Below are positions 9,122 through 18,357 of a DNA stretch of 64,000 bases, in pieces. The notes under the pieces were generated by a model. The model worked only from the letters and a program-made list of their open reading frames with translations. It was not told where the DNA came from and did no database searches. The translations under genes were made by a program, and so were the position numbers. Origin of the DNA: Blautia wexlerae (GTDB lineage: Bacteria > Bacillota > Clostridia > Lachnospirales > Lachnospiraceae); contig NZ_JAAIMY010000020.1 in NCBI RefSeq assembly GCF_013300825.1, positions 1 to 64,000 of the forward strand. The letters run 5' to 3'. Position 1 is the stretch's first letter. Every line of letters starts with the position of its first letter.

Positions 9122-10396
9122 TTATTCGGAAAGTGCCTTCTCTGTTGCCCAGTTGTCAACAAACGCACTCTTAACATCATCCCAGGAGCCAGATCCTGCT
9201 GCATATGCTGTAAGAGCAGATCCAAGAGTATTTTTCCACTCTTCAGATGGCATTGTTGTAAAGTTCCATGATACAGGTGTCAGACCAGCTTCTGTGTACT
9301 CTGCATCCTGTTTTACAAATACATTGCTTGGTGCCTCTGCTGTTTTGAAAGGAATTGTGAATCCCATATCTTCAGCCATGGATTTTGTTCCTGCCTCAGA
9401 GGTTACACACCAGTTCATGAAATCAAGTGTTGCTTTTACATCAGCTTCAGATGCATTCTTATTTACACACCAGTAATTCTCTGTACCGGTTGCAAGACCT
9501 TCGTTTGCATCATCTACACCAAAGTAGATCGGGATCATAGCCAGCTCGTCATCTTTGAATGTTTTAGAAAGTTCACTATATTCCCAGGAACCATTCTGAT
9601 AGAATACTGCTTCACCATTTACAAATTCATTTCTGGAGTCATCTGCTGTTTTTGCAGAAAGCTCAGAACCGTCACAAGTAGAATCTGTAATGTAAAGGTC
9701 AAATACATTCTTGTAGTTATCAAGGTATGTACCTTTGATCGCATCTGTATCATCGATTCCGTCTTCTTTGTACTCATAGTAGATTGGAAGGTTTGCAAGA
9801 TGTGTTTTAAATCTCCAGTCAGAGGATCCGTCCATACCTGCAGAAGTAAATGCTCCCTTAATTCCCAGATCATCTTTTTTGCTCTGGATATCATCAGCAA
9901 CTTTCTTTAAATCATCAAAAGATTTAATATCGTCCAGAGTATATCCTGCTTTTTCAAGTAAGGTCTTATTTACGATCAGGCCATAGGATTCGATTACATA
10001 TGCGATTCCGTCCACTGCATCTCCATCCTTTAAGCTGTAGGAATCAGATGTCAGCTGTGAGTAAATATCGGAATCTTTCAGATCATAGCAGTAATCTTTC
10101 CAGTTTTTCAGTCCAACCGGTCCGTTTACCTGGAATAAAGTAGGTGCATCACTCTTTGCCATTTCTGACTGAAGTGTTGTCTCATACTGTCCGGAAGCTG
10201 CTGTAACAACAGTTACCTCTGTACCAGTTTCCTCTGTGTATTCTTTTGCCAAGTTCTGCCAGTCTTCATCCTGCTCCGGTTTGAAGTTTAAGTAATAAAC
10301 CTTTCCGGCATCATCAGCCATTGCCGGTACTGCCGGAATCATAGTTGCTGCCATAAGTACTGCCATTCCCATTGCTGTTACTTTCTTCATCTTCAT
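9122..10396 (-). CDS. ABC transporter sugar-binding protein (secreted, no lipobox)
   Basis: A 424-aa extracellular binding protein of family 1 (maltose/sugar type). A signal peptide is clear (basic MKMKK, hydrophobic core, AMADD cleavage region near residue 27), but there is no cysteine after it, so the usual lipid anchor of a Gram-positive binding protein is missing. The mature chain shows the expected bilobal-family features (ETTLQSEMAKSDAPTLFQV, DFMNWCVTSEAG). It is first in a three-gene importer operon. The gene is preceded by AAAAGGAGAG and by a promoter with a weak -35 and two direct repeats, suggesting positive control. Substrate unknown. Confidence 0.9.
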   Translation of the reverse strand: MKMKKVTAMGMAVLMAATMIPAVPAMADDAGKVYYLNFKPEQDEDWQNLAKEYTEETGTEVTVVTAASGQYETTLQSEMAKSDAPTLFQVNGPVGLKNWKDYCYDLKDSDIYSQLTSDSYSLKDGDAVDGIAYVIESYGLIVNKTLLEKAGYTLDDIKSFDDLKKVADDIQSKKDDLGIKGAFTSAGMDGSSDWRFKTHLANLPIYYEYKEDGIDDTDAIKGTYLDNYKNVFDLYITDSTCDGSELSAKTADDSRNEFVNGEAVFYQNGSWEYSELSKTFKDDELAMIPIYFGVDDANEGLATGTENYWCVNKNASEADVKATLDFMNWCVTSEAGTKSMAEDMGFTIPFKTAEAPSNVFVKQDAEYTEAGLTPVSWNFTTMPSEEWKNTLGSALTAYAAGSGSWDDVKSAFVDNWATEKALSE

Positions 10397-10448
10397 AATC
10401 CTTTTCTCTCCTTTTCCTATGATGTTTTCTGTTTCTTAACTTAAGTAT

Positions 10449-10504
10449 ATTGTAAATTTTTCATCAGGATTTCGCCATGATAAAAAATCAAGAAACATGA
10501 TAAA
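10449..10504 (-). promoter_or_regulatory. importer promoter with two CATGATAAA direct repeats (candidate YesN operator)
   Basis: The plus-strand 9-mer CATGATAAA occurs at 10476-10484 and again at 10496-10504, exactly 20 bp apart, about two helical turns. A -10 (TACAAT, 10454-10449) lies downstream on the minus strand; the -35 position (10477-10472, TGGCGA) is a poor match and overlaps the nearer repeat. This layout is what AraC-family activators use when they replace a weak -35. Assignment to the neighbouring regulator is inference. Confidence 0.6.
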
Positions 10505-10567
10505 TTTTTCAGATATTGATTTTTTTATATATACATTTTTTTATATCATAAAAAAGAAGAAAAAAAA

Positions 10568-10602
10568 ACAGACCCCGTCAGGTCAATCCTGTCAGAGTCT
10601 GT
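10568..10602 (-). terminator. terminator of the aldolase gene
   Basis: ACAGACTCTGACAGG pairs with CCTGACGGGGTCTGT in minus-strand sense and is followed by a run of nine U. A clear intrinsic terminator. Confidence 0.9.
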
Positions 10603-10640
10603 TCTCTCTTTATGCCTTTATGTCTTTACGTCTTTATGTC

Positions 10641-11504
10641 TCAGGCTTTGTTAACTGATCCGAATAATTCCATTTTTTCCTTAACAGTAGCTTTGATTGC
10701 TTCGAAGCCAGGTGCAAGAAGTTTACGCGGATCGTATCCTTTACCCTGCTGATCTTTTCCTTCTTCGATGTATTTACGTGTAGCTGCTGCGAAAGAAAGC
10801 TGGCATTCTGTGTTTACATTGATCTTGGATACGCCAAGGTCGATAGCTTTCTTGATCATATCTGCCGGGATACCTGTGCCACCGTGAAGTACCAGAGGCA
10901 TCTCTCCTGTCAGTTTCTGGATTGCATCCAGAGTTTCAAAGCTTAAGCCTTTCCAGTTAGCCGGATATTTTCCATGGATGTTACCGATACCTGCTGCAAG
11001 GAAATCAATGCCAAGGTCTGCGATCATCTTGCATTCCTGAGGATCTGCGCATTCGCCCATTCCTACAACACCGTCTTCTTCACCACCGATGGAGCCAACT
11101 TCTGCTTCCAGAGACATTCCGTGTTCAGCAACGATCTTAACCAGTTCTTTAGTTTTTGCAACGTTTTCTTCGATCGGGTAATGAGATCCGTCGAACATGA
11201 TGGATGAGAATCCTGCTTCAACGCATTTTAAACATCCTTCATAGCTGCCGTGGTCAAGATGAAGAGCTACAGGAACAGTGATGTTCAGTTCTTCCATCAT
11301 TCCATTAACCATACCAACAACTGTTTTATAACCGGTCATATATTTACCAGCACCTTCGGATACACCAAGGATTACAGGAGAGTTCAGTTCCTGAGCTGTT
11401 AAAAGGATAGCCTTTGTCCACTCAAGGTTGTTGATGTTGAACTGTCCAACTGCATAATGACCAGCTTTTGCTTTTTTCAGCATTTCTGTTGCGCTTACTA
11501 ACAT
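10641..11504 (-). CDS. fba: class II fructose-1,6-bisphosphate aldolase
   Basis: A 287-aa zinc-dependent aldolase that cleaves fructose-1,6-bisphosphate into dihydroxyacetone phosphate and glyceraldehyde 3-phosphate (some relatives use tagatose or ketohexose bisphosphates). Visible family motifs are LHLDHGS (catalytic Asp and Zn ligand), FDGSHYPIEEN, HGKYP, VLHGGTGIP with a Zn-ligand His, and INVNTECQ near the phosphate site. Start ATG follows TTAGGAGGAATTTATC. It is a single gene with a good promoter at 11598-11626 and a strong terminator. Length and motifs fit a glycolytic enzyme. Confidence 0.95.
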   Translation of the reverse strand: MLVSATEMLKKAKAGHYAVGQFNINNLEWTKAILLTAQELNSPVILGVSEGAGKYMTGYKTVVGMVNGMMEELNITVPVALHLDHGSYEGCLKCVEAGFSSIMFDGSHYPIEENVAKTKELVKIVAEHGMSLEAEVGSIGGEEDGVVGMGECADPQECKMIADLGIDFLAAGIGNIHGKYPANWKGLSFETLDAIQKLTGEMPLVLHGGTGIPADMIKKAIDLGVSKINVNTECQLSFAAATRKYIEEGKDQQGKGYDPRKLLAPGFEAIKATVKEKMELFGSVNKA

Positions 11505-11597
11505 GATAAATTCCTCCTAATCTGTAGTAACTGTGTTCAGTCTCAGTTACTCTACTCAATCTCCGATATGGAATTACATCTATATCCAGACATGGTT

Positions 11598-11626
11598 ATA
11601 TTACCAGATTTCTGCTTTTTCGTCTA
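11598..11626 (-). promoter_or_regulatory. promoter of fba
   Basis: Minus-strand TAGACG, 17-bp spacer, TGGTAATAT (extended -10 TAATAT). It lies about 100 bp before the aldolase start. The leader in between can form a small GTAAC/GTTAC hairpin close to the ribosome site. Confidence 0.65.
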
Positions 11627-11728
11627 CTCTTTTGCTAAAAAAATGACAAACAAAATTACATCTGATGTATACAAAAGAGCCTGTAATACACAATATACAA
11701 TATTTTTTTATAATTTACCAAAAAGTGC

Positions 11729-11757
11729 TTGCATTATTTAAACATTTCATATATAAT
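11729..11757 (+). promoter_or_regulatory. promoter of tRNA-Tyr
   Basis: TTGCAT, 17-bp spacer, TATAAT on the plus strand; initiation is expected near 11764, eight bases before the mature tRNA. It gives the tRNA an independent transcript divergent from fba. Confidence 0.8.
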
Positions 11758-11771
11758 AAGTTTCGGTTCAA

Positions 11772-11853
11772 GGATGGATTCCCGAGTGGCCAAAGGGGGC
11801 AGACTGTAAATCTGTTAGCAACGCTTTCGAAGGTTCGAATCCTTCTCCATCCA
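11772..11853 (+). tRNA. tRNA-Tyr (anticodon GTA)
   Basis: Acceptor GGATGGA pairs with TCCATCC, followed by discriminator A; no CCA is encoded. The anticodon loop CTGTAAA (11804-11810) carries GTA at 11806-11808. A long variable arm follows, as expected for bacterial tRNA-Tyr, and the T arm GGTTCGAATCC is canonical. The downstream cca gene would add the 3' end. Confidence 0.97.
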
Positions 11854-11856
11854 TCA

Positions 11857-11888
11857 AAAGGTTCAGACAAATGTCTGAACCTTTTTTT
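11857..11888 (+). terminator. terminator of tRNA-Tyr
   Basis: GGTTCAGACA, loop AAT, then TGTCTGAACC and seven T. It starts 4 bases after the mature tRNA end. Confidence 0.93.
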
Positions 11889-11905
11889 CATAAACTTTCT
11901 TCTAT

Positions 11906-11940
11906 AAAACAGCAGCCTCTTCTTCCAGAAAAGACTGCTG
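11906..11940 (-). terminator. terminator of the GH13 gene
   Basis: In minus-strand sense CAGCAGTCTTTT pairs with AAGAGGCTGCTG and is followed by TTTTAT, 46 bases past the GH13 stop. It converges with the tRNA terminator. Confidence 0.8.
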
Positions 11941-11986
11941 CCCAAGTAAGACTCATATTCACAATTTGCTCCGGTACTTACTATAG

Positions 11987-14092
11987 TTAATTTTTGTGAT
12001 GCAAAACCACCCCACCAAATGCCGGCATTGTAATTTTCAGGATTCCTGCAGAGGCTGTGTATTCTTCACGTTCTTCTGTGAATCCTTCTGCTGAGGTCAT
12101 AACAATCCTCTCCAGTCTCGTATCTTCCAGACGGCTGATCCCAGCCTGACATAACCGAATCTCTACTTCCCGGCTTTCTTCCCGGTTATTTACGATCACA
12201 ATCATCTGCTCATCATGAGAGAATCTCGCATAACAGAGTCCCTGATAATCATTCCACAGAAATCCCAGTGATCCTGTCTTTAGCACTTCATAGCTCTTAT
12301 GGATACGGATCATCACCCTATGGAAATCAATCATCTGGTAATCCTCACGCCCCCACGGGTAAGTGCGTCTGTTATCCGGATCTGTAAATCCGCAGAGTCC
12401 TGCCTCATCTCCGTAATATACAGTCGGTGCGCCCGGCCAGGTCATCTGGATGGTAACCGCCTCACGCATAACTGCCGGATTTACTCCCTCAGATGCTGCC
12501 TCCGGACCTGCATAGGAAATTCGTCCTACCCTGTGATTGGTTCTGGTCAGGAATCTGGAATGGTCATGATTTGACAATTCATTCATGGCTGTCTGAAGTG
12601 CAGACATATGAAGCGCTCTCATGTGCGTTTTCATAGCTCCGATAAAAGCCTCACTGTTTCCTAACAAGTCTTCACGATACTCGTCGCTGTGCTTCTCCAT
12701 ACCTGTCAGGAACCAGGTCAGCGGCTCCATAAATGCGTCATAGTTCATGACTGTATCCCATTCATCACCTTTCAGCCAGCCTTCCGGATTACCGTAATGC
12801 TCTGCCAGGATAATAGCATTGGGATTGGCAGTTTTCACTGCCTTCCGGAAATCTTTCCAGAACTGATGATTAAATTCATTGCTGTGTCCCAGATCCGCCG
12901 CCACATCCAGTCTCCAACCGTCTACATTATAAGGAGCAGATACCCATTTCTGTCCAACACGAAGAATATAATCATAAAGTTCTCTGGAACCCTCATAATT
13001 TAATTTAGGCAGTGTATCATGTGCCCACCAGCCATCATAGGAGGTATTATATGGCCACCCATTAGGATCATTAAAAGAGAAGAAGTTCCGATAAGGACTG
13101 TCTGCGGAAACATAAGCTCCTTTGGGATATCCTTCCTGATTCTCATAAATACGTTCTCTGTCCATCCACTTATTAAAAGAACCGCAGTGATTGAACACAC
13201 CATCCAGAATGATCTTCATTCCTCTTCTGTGAATCTCTGCTGTCAGTTTCGCAAAAAGCTCATTACTTGCTTCCAGATTCTTCTTATCTGACACACGCTT
13301 GATATATTTCCATGCATGGGAATTATCATCGTCGTCTCCAAGAAGGATTCCCTCATTACAATCTTCTACAATCCTGCCGTAATGTGGATCCACATAATCA
13401 TAATCCTGACAGTCATACTTATGATTACTTGGAGAAACAAAAATCGGATTTAAATAAATAACCTCGACTCCCAGATCCTGCAGATAATCCAGTTTGTTCA
13501 TAATTCCCTGCAGGTCACCGCCGTAAAATTCACGCACACCCATCACTGCCGGAATCTTATTCCACTGTTCTACCTGTACACTCTTATCTCCAATATAATG
13601 ATATTCTCCGGTCACAACATCATTGGTAGGATCTCCGTTAAGAAAACGGTCTACATAAATCTGGTACATTACCGCACCTTTGGCCCACCTTGGAGTATCA
13701 AAGCCCGGATAAATCTCAAAATCCATCCTGCCCTCATGTTTCATACAGACTCCCTGATTATTGTAATAACAGGTTACCCATCCATACTGTATCTCAAAAT
13801 AATAACGAAAGATATCCGCTCCAATCGTCACCTGGGCAGAATAATAATCAAATCCGTTCTCTGTCCCGCAAATCTCCATCTGCACACGCTGCTCCTGGCT
13901 TACCAGATATACAGAATCTACATTATTTCTCTGGGTACGGAATTTGATCGTTACTGTATCTCCTGCCTTTGGTTCTGCAGGTGTTCTGTAATATTCTGTT
14001 CCGTCACTGAAAAGCGCCTCTTTATTAAACACAGGACGCATATTCAGGATGTACTGCATTCTTTTTTTTATGTCTGCTTTTTCATGTTCCAT
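11987..14092 (-). CDS. GH13 family alpha-glucosidase / neopullulanase-like
   Basis: A glycoside hydrolase family 13 enzyme of about 700 aa. An N-terminal beta-sandwich (about 1-120, CBM34-like) precedes the TIM barrel. The four conserved blocks are visible: YGGDLQGI, DGWRLDVAADL with the nucleophile Asp near 396, ILAEHYG with the acid Glu, and ELSNHDHSRFL with the transition-state Asp. There is no signal peptide, so it acts on imported maltodextrins, cyclodextrins or pullulan fragments in the cytosol. Start is uncertain: ATG at 14092 has AGAGGA upstream, while ATG at 14122 extends the frame 10 codons with worse spacing. Monocistronic, terminators on both sides. Confidence 0.9.
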   Translation of the reverse strand: MEHEKADIKKRMQYILNMRPVFNKEALFSDGTEYYRTPAEPKAGDTVTIKFRTQRNNVDSVYLVSQEQRVQMEICGTENGFDYYSAQVTIGADIFRYYFEIQYGWVTCYYNNQGVCMKHEGRMDFEIYPGFDTPRWAKGAVMYQIYVDRFLNGDPTNDVVTGEYHYIGDKSVQVEQWNKIPAVMGVREFYGGDLQGIMNKLDYLQDLGVEVIYLNPIFVSPSNHKYDCQDYDYVDPHYGRIVEDCNEGILLGDDDDNSHAWKYIKRVSDKKNLEASNELFAKLTAEIHRRGMKIILDGVFNHCGSFNKWMDRERIYENQEGYPKGAYVSADSPYRNFFSFNDPNGWPYNTSYDGWWAHDTLPKLNYEGSRELYDYILRVGQKWVSAPYNVDGWRLDVAADLGHSNEFNHQFWKDFRKAVKTANPNAIILAEHYGNPEGWLKGDEWDTVMNYDAFMEPLTWFLTGMEKHSDEYREDLLGNSEAFIGAMKTHMRALHMSALQTAMNELSNHDHSRFLTRTNHRVGRISYAGPEAASEGVNPAVMREAVTIQMTWPGAPTVYYGDEAGLCGFTDPDNRRTYPWGREDYQMIDFHRVMIRIHKSYEVLKTGSLGFLWNDYQGLCYARFSHDEQMIVIVNNREESREVEIRLCQAGISRLEDTRLERIVMTSAEGFTEEREEYTASAGILKITMPAFGGVVLHHKN

Positions 14093-14304
14093 TTCCGTCC
14101 AGTCCTCTCTGTCATTTATCATTTTATTATTTTATCCTAAAATAAACCATCTGACAACCATCTGTTTTTCCCAAAAATACTTATATATTCAGTGATTCTG
14201 CACAACCATTCATTCTGTCACAGTATTTTGGACTGCCGGATTCCGGCGAAGCAGATATTTCATTGCTGAAAATAACGTAAACAGTAATGATATTTTAAGA
14301 CAGT

Positions 14305-14335
14305 AAAAAAGCCAGCGGGATAAGCTGGCTTTTTT
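14305..14335. terminator. bidirectional hairpin between ftsH and the GH13 gene
   Basis: AAAAAAGCCAGC and GCTGGCTTTTTT flank a short loop. It works in either direction. It lies in the roughly 380-bp gap 14093-14473, which holds two terminators and presumably the GH13 promoter; I could not assign a convincing -35/-10 pair there. Confidence 0.8.
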
Positions 14336-14425
14336 GGAGAAGGTATTTCTTCTTATGGGGTGTAGCAAAAACTATATAATGTATTGGGGGGTTTTTACGG
14401 TTTATATAATACCATGAGGCAAGAG

Positions 14426-14466
14426 AAAAGTGTGCACAAACTTCACAAAATTTGGCACACTTTTTT
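14426..14466 (-). terminator. terminator of the tilS-hpt-ftsH operon
   Basis: AAAAGTGTGC and GCACACTTTT pair across a 19-nt loop; the minus strand then reads TTTTCTC. It is 8 bases past the ftsH stop. Confidence 0.8.
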
Positions 14467-14473
14467 GTTTATC

Positions 14474-16327
14474 TTATATATCGTTGTTTTCTGTTTCCAA
14501 ATTTTGTGTTGTGAAAAGTGCTTCAAATTCGTCTCTGTGCACTTTTTCCTTCTCGAGAAGAAGGCTTGCACACTTGTGCAGAACGTCCTCATGTTCCAGA
14601 ATAATCTTCTTTGCCTGGTCATGACACTCACTGATAATACGGCGGATTTCTTCATCAATGGCCTTGGCAACATCCTCGCTGTAACTTCTGGTATGAGCCA
14701 GGTCTCTGCCGATAAATACCTCGTCATCGTCATCACCATAACAGATAAGACCAAGTTTATCAGACATTCCGTATTTCATAACCATACTTCTGGCTGTCGC
14801 AGTTGCACGTTTGATGTCATTGGATGCACCAGTCGTAATATCCCCGAAGATAATTTCCTCTGCTATACGCCCGCCTAACAGTGTCATAATATCCTGAAGC
14901 ATTTTTCCTTTGGTATTAAACATCTCATCATTATCCGGAAGAGGCATGGTGTAACCTGCTGCCCCCATTCCTGTCGGGATAATGGAAATCGTGTAGACAG
15001 GATCCATATCCGGAAGTACATGAAACAGGATCGCATGTCCGGATTCATGATACGCGGTGATCTTTTTCTCTTTCTCAGAGATCACCTTACTCTTCTTCTC
15101 TGCACCGATGCCTACTTTGATAAAAGCACCTTTGATATCAGACTGAAGGATAAATCCTCTTCCCTTTCTCGCTGCTTCAATGGCAGCTTCATTCAGAAGA
15201 TTCTCCAGATCTGCACCTGTAAATCCTGCTGTTGTTCTGGCAATCTGAGCCAGATCTACATCCTCTCCAAGAGGTTTGTCCTTGGCATGAACGCGGAGGA
15301 TTTCTTCTCTTCCCTTCACATCCGGACGTCCCACTGCAACCTTACGGTCAAAACGTCCCGGACGCAAAATTGCAGGATCCAGGATATCCACGCGGTTAGT
15401 CGCTGCCATCACAATGATTCCCTCATTCACACCAAAGCCATCCATCTCTACCAGAAGCTGGTTCAGTGTCTGCTCTCTCTCATCATGTCCGCCGCCCATA
15501 CCGGTTCCACGCTGTCTTGCAACTGCATCAATCTCATCAATGAAAATAATACATGGTGCATGGCGTTTGCCTTCTTCAAAAAGATCACGCACACGTGATG
15601 CACCTACACCGACAAACATTTCCACAAAATCAGAACCGGAAATGGAGAAAAACGGAACTCCCGCTTCTCCTGCCACTGCCTTTGCCAGAAGTGTCTTACC
15701 TGTTCCGGGAGGACCCACAAGCAGCACGCCCTTGGGAATCCTTGCACCTACTTTTGTATATTTCTGCGGAGATTTCAGGAAATCCACTACTTCTACCAGA
15801 TCTTCCTTCTCCTCCTGCAGACCTGCAACTTTGTCAAAGGTAACTTTCTTATTATCATCCGGAGATGACATTCTTGCGCGGCTCTTGCCGAAATTCATCA
15901 TCTTGGCATTTCCGCCACCACCGCCGCCAGCCATCTGACGGTTCATCATCATGATCAGAAAGATCACAAGGGCACCTGTGAGAATAACTGGAAGTAAGGT
16001 TGTCAGAAATACATTGTCTCCAGGTACATCCTGGGTTGTAACATCAATATCATATTTGTTCAGCAGTTCGATTGCCTGATTTACATCTGTCACATAGACT
16101 TTCTTCTGACCGGAGTCAGTGGTATCTACGATCACAGAGCCCGTAGGCACTTCTCTGTTCTGCTGAATTGTTGCATCAACCACCTTGTTGTCTTCAAGAG
16201 CCTGCTCCAACTGCTTCTGCGTGTAATTGCTCTGGGAAACCACCTGGTTATTCAGATAAAAATAACCGGCTACCAGCGCAATGACCAGCACCAGATACAG
16301 ACCAATTCTGCTTGGCTGTTTATTCAC
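14474..16327 (-). CDS. ftsH: ATP-dependent zinc metalloprotease FtsH
   Basis: A 617-aa membrane-anchored AAA+ protease that degrades misfolded membrane proteins and short-lived regulators. Two N-terminal helices (about 8-25 and 105-127) flank an extracytoplasmic domain; a glycine-rich stretch follows. Walker A GPPGTGKT is at 205-212, Walker B reads IIFIDEIDA, and the zinc site HESGH has His427, Glu428 and His431. Length is usual for Firmicutes. The start is GTG, preceded by AAAGGAGAT. Last gene of spoIIE-tilS-hpt-ftsH, 16 bp after hpt, an order shared with Bacillus. Confidence 0.97.
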   Translation of the reverse strand: MNKQPSRIGLYLVLVIALVAGYFYLNNQVVSQSNYTQKQLEQALEDNKVVDATIQQNREVPTGSVIVDTTDSGQKKVYVTDVNQAIELLNKYDIDVTTQDVPGDNVFLTTLLPVILTGALVIFLIMMMNRQMAGGGGGGNAKMMNFGKSRARMSSPDDNKKVTFDKVAGLQEEKEDLVEVVDFLKSPQKYTKVGARIPKGVLLVGPPGTGKTLLAKAVAGEAGVPFFSISGSDFVEMFVGVGASRVRDLFEEGKRHAPCIIFIDEIDAVARQRGTGMGGGHDEREQTLNQLLVEMDGFGVNEGIIVMAATNRVDILDPAILRPGRFDRKVAVGRPDVKGREEILRVHAKDKPLGEDVDLAQIARTTAGFTGADLENLLNEAAIEAARKGRGFILQSDIKGAFIKVGIGAEKKSKVISEKEKKITAYHESGHAILFHVLPDMDPVYTISIIPTGMGAAGYTMPLPDNDEMFNTKGKMLQDIMTLLGGRIAEEIIFGDITTGASNDIKRATATARSMVMKYGMSDKLGLICYGDDDDEVFIGRDLAHTRSYSEDVAKAIDEEIRRIISECHDQAKKIILEHEDVLHKCASLLLEKEKVHRDEFEALFTTQNLETENNDI

Positions 16328-16343
16328 TTACTTAAATCTCCTT

Positions 16344-16874
16344 TCAGTCTTCCCCCAGTTCCACTACTCCGATGAATGGAAGATTCCTGTATTTCTGTGC
16401 ATAGTCCAGACCATAGCCTACTACAAATTCATCCGGGATGTTAAAGCAGCAGTAATCAACTTTTACATCTCTGACTCTTCGCTCCGGTTTGTCCAGCAAT
16501 GTACACAGACGGATACTGTTTGGATTTCTCTGCTTCAGGATCTCGATAAGATAGCTTAAGGTTCTTCCTGAGTCAATGATATCCTCTACGATCAGAACAT
16601 CTTTACCCTCCAGTGGCTGGTCAAGGTCTTTGACGATCTTTACAACACCGCTGGATTTGGTGTCATCACCATAGCTGGATACAGACATAAAGTCAAGAGA
16701 AACCGGCACTGTGATTCTCTTTGCAAGTTCACAGGTAAAGAATACACCACCTTTTAATACACAGATTAAATGGATTTCCTTGCCTGCATAATCCTTACTG
16801 ACCTTTGCTGCAATCTGCTTAATACGGGAATCTACTTCCTCTTCGCTGAGTAAAACTTTGATTTTCTCACTCAT
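16344..16874 (-). CDS. hpt: hypoxanthine phosphoribosyltransferase
   Basis: A 176-aa purine salvage enzyme that joins hypoxanthine or guanine to PRPP. The PRPP-binding motif VLIVEDIIDSGRTL is intact, and VLKGGVFF forms the pyrophosphate loop. Its first codons overlap the tilS stop by 8 bp, with AAGGAGGAAACGAA upstream of ATG. The tilS-hpt-ftsH order is conserved in Firmicutes. Hypoxanthine would be supplied by transporters such as the NCS2 permease and the BMP importer in this window. Confidence 0.97.
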   Translation of the reverse strand: MSEKIKVLLSEEEVDSRIKQIAAKVSKDYAGKEIHLICVLKGGVFFTCELAKRITVPVSLDFMSVSSYGDDTKSSGVVKIVKDLDQPLEGKDVLIVEDIIDSGRTLSYLIEILKQRNPNSIRLCTLLDKPERRVRDVKVDYCCFNIPDEFVVGYGLDYAQKYRNLPFIGVVELGED

Positions 16875-18315
16875 TTTCGTTTCCTCCTTGGTAATTTAAT
16901 ACTAACACCTTCCTGGTTTGGGGGTTAATTTTATACCTCTCATTCATCCTGCTTCCCACCATCCAGAGGATTTCATTTCCGCATGCGATCAGCGGAATGC
17001 TGTCTCTGTATTCCGACGGGATTTTCTCATCGATCATACAGCGGTTCAGCTTCTTGGTATTCCCCTGCGCGTTAATGACCATATAATCTCCTGTACGTCT
17101 GGTGCGGATATGCGGATTCTTTTTTATTTTATCATAATCCAGCCATTTCGTATACTTTTTTTCTTCAATCTTCTGACCTTCATACGAAAATATTTCTGCC
17201 GTAAAAATTCCCAGCGGACTAGTGACGGTTCCCGGAATCCTGATTTGCCATTCCAGGCCTGCACTCTCTTTTTCGCAGACTGTTTTTCCGGTCCGGATAT
17301 CTGAACTTTCATGTGCCTGATTGGTCACCCCGGCTGACTTCTCCTCTCCGTACCGGAAAAGCCTTACTCCCTCATAATCTCTTCTGGCTTCCATACGATA
17401 GGGAAGGCTGATCCGCCTTCCAGTCTGCATTTCATAGAGTTCCAGAACCTTGTCATAATGGACGGCTGTCAGATCCTTCCGCCTGCCTGCCAGTTGTTCC
17501 ATTGCCTGCTGTAATGCATAAATCCGGATGATCTGAGGCTCCATGAAAAATTTTTCTGTAAAATAATAGCCATTATTTTTCTGAAATTCTCTCAGCACCT
17601 GACAACTCTGCTGTGTGAGATATTCCTCTGCCTGGGAAATCCTTGCCGCTGTCTCTGCCATATGTGCCGCTGCCTTTCCATTGACCTGTTGTTCCAACAT
17701 AGGAAGAATATGATGCCGGATCCGGTTTCTGGTATATTCATCCGACAGATTAGTGCTGTCCTGAATATGCGGAATCTTCTTTTCTTTCAGATATCCTGTG
17801 ATTTTTTCCCTGCTCAGACACAGGATTGGGCGGATAATCTCTCCATCCGCAGGACGCATGGTACACAGCCCACGTAATCCCGTTCCTCTGCAAAGATTAT
17901 GAAGCATAGTTTCTGCAAGATCCTCCTGATTATGCGCTAATGCAATTTTTATCTTCATTCCACAGACGGCAGCTTCCCTCTGAAAAGCTTCTTTTCTTAC
18001 AATCCTTCCCGTCTCCTCCTCGCCCAGTTTCCACTCCCGGCTCAGTCCCGGAACATCATAACAATAAACAGTACATGGAATCTGCCACTTCCGGCATATG
18101 TTTTCCACAAAGCTTCGGTCTCTGTCCGCTTCCTTTCCACGTATTCCATGATGTACATGAACCACTCTCAGTGTAAAATCCAGTTTTTCCTGAAGTTCCT
18201 TTAAAATGTGAAGCATTGCCATAGAATCACTTCCACCGGATACTCCCGCCAGAACCATATCTTTTTTCCCGATCATCCTGTTTTGCTTTATGTAAGCAAG
18301 AACTTTTCTTTCCAT
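16867..18315 (-). CDS. tilS: tRNA(Ile)-lysidine synthetase
   Basis: A 482-aa ATP-dependent enzyme that converts C34 of the tRNA-Ile CAU anticodon to lysidine, so that it reads AUA. The PP-loop SGGSDS is at 26-31; the N-type ATPase domain runs to about 230, followed by the TilS substrate-binding and C-terminal domains (TRRTGDYMVI near 410). Length is close to the Bacillus enzyme. Start ATG follows AGGATAAAAG. It overlaps hpt, so the two are probably translationally coupled. Confidence 0.96.
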   Translation of the reverse strand: MERKVLAYIKQNRMIGKKDMVLAGVSGGSDSMAMLHILKELQEKLDFTLRVVHVHHGIRGKEADRDRSFVENICRKWQIPCTVYCYDVPGLSREWKLGEEETGRIVRKEAFQREAAVCGMKIKIALAHNQEDLAETMLHNLCRGTGLRGLCTMRPADGEIIRPILCLSREKITGYLKEKKIPHIQDSTNLSDEYTRNRIRHHILPMLEQQVNGKAAAHMAETAARISQAEEYLTQQSCQVLREFQKNNGYYFTEKFFMEPQIIRIYALQQAMEQLAGRRKDLTAVHYDKVLELYEMQTGRRISLPYRMEARRDYEGVRLFRYGEEKSAGVTNQAHESSDIRTGKTVCEKESAGLEWQIRIPGTVTSPLGIFTAEIFSYEGQKIEEKKYTKWLDYDKIKKNPHIRTRRTGDYMVINAQGNTKKLNRCMIDEKIPSEYRDSIPLIACGNEILWMVGSRMNERYKINPQTRKVLVLNYQGGNENE

Positions 18316-18357
18316 CTTTTATCCTGATTTCCTTTTCTTTCTTACTGTCTGGCGGCA

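Noticed and set aside
11715-11945. A 76-aa minus-strand reading frame over the tRNA-Tyr gene
   Set aside because: It is antisense to the tRNA and its terminator, with no ribosome site.
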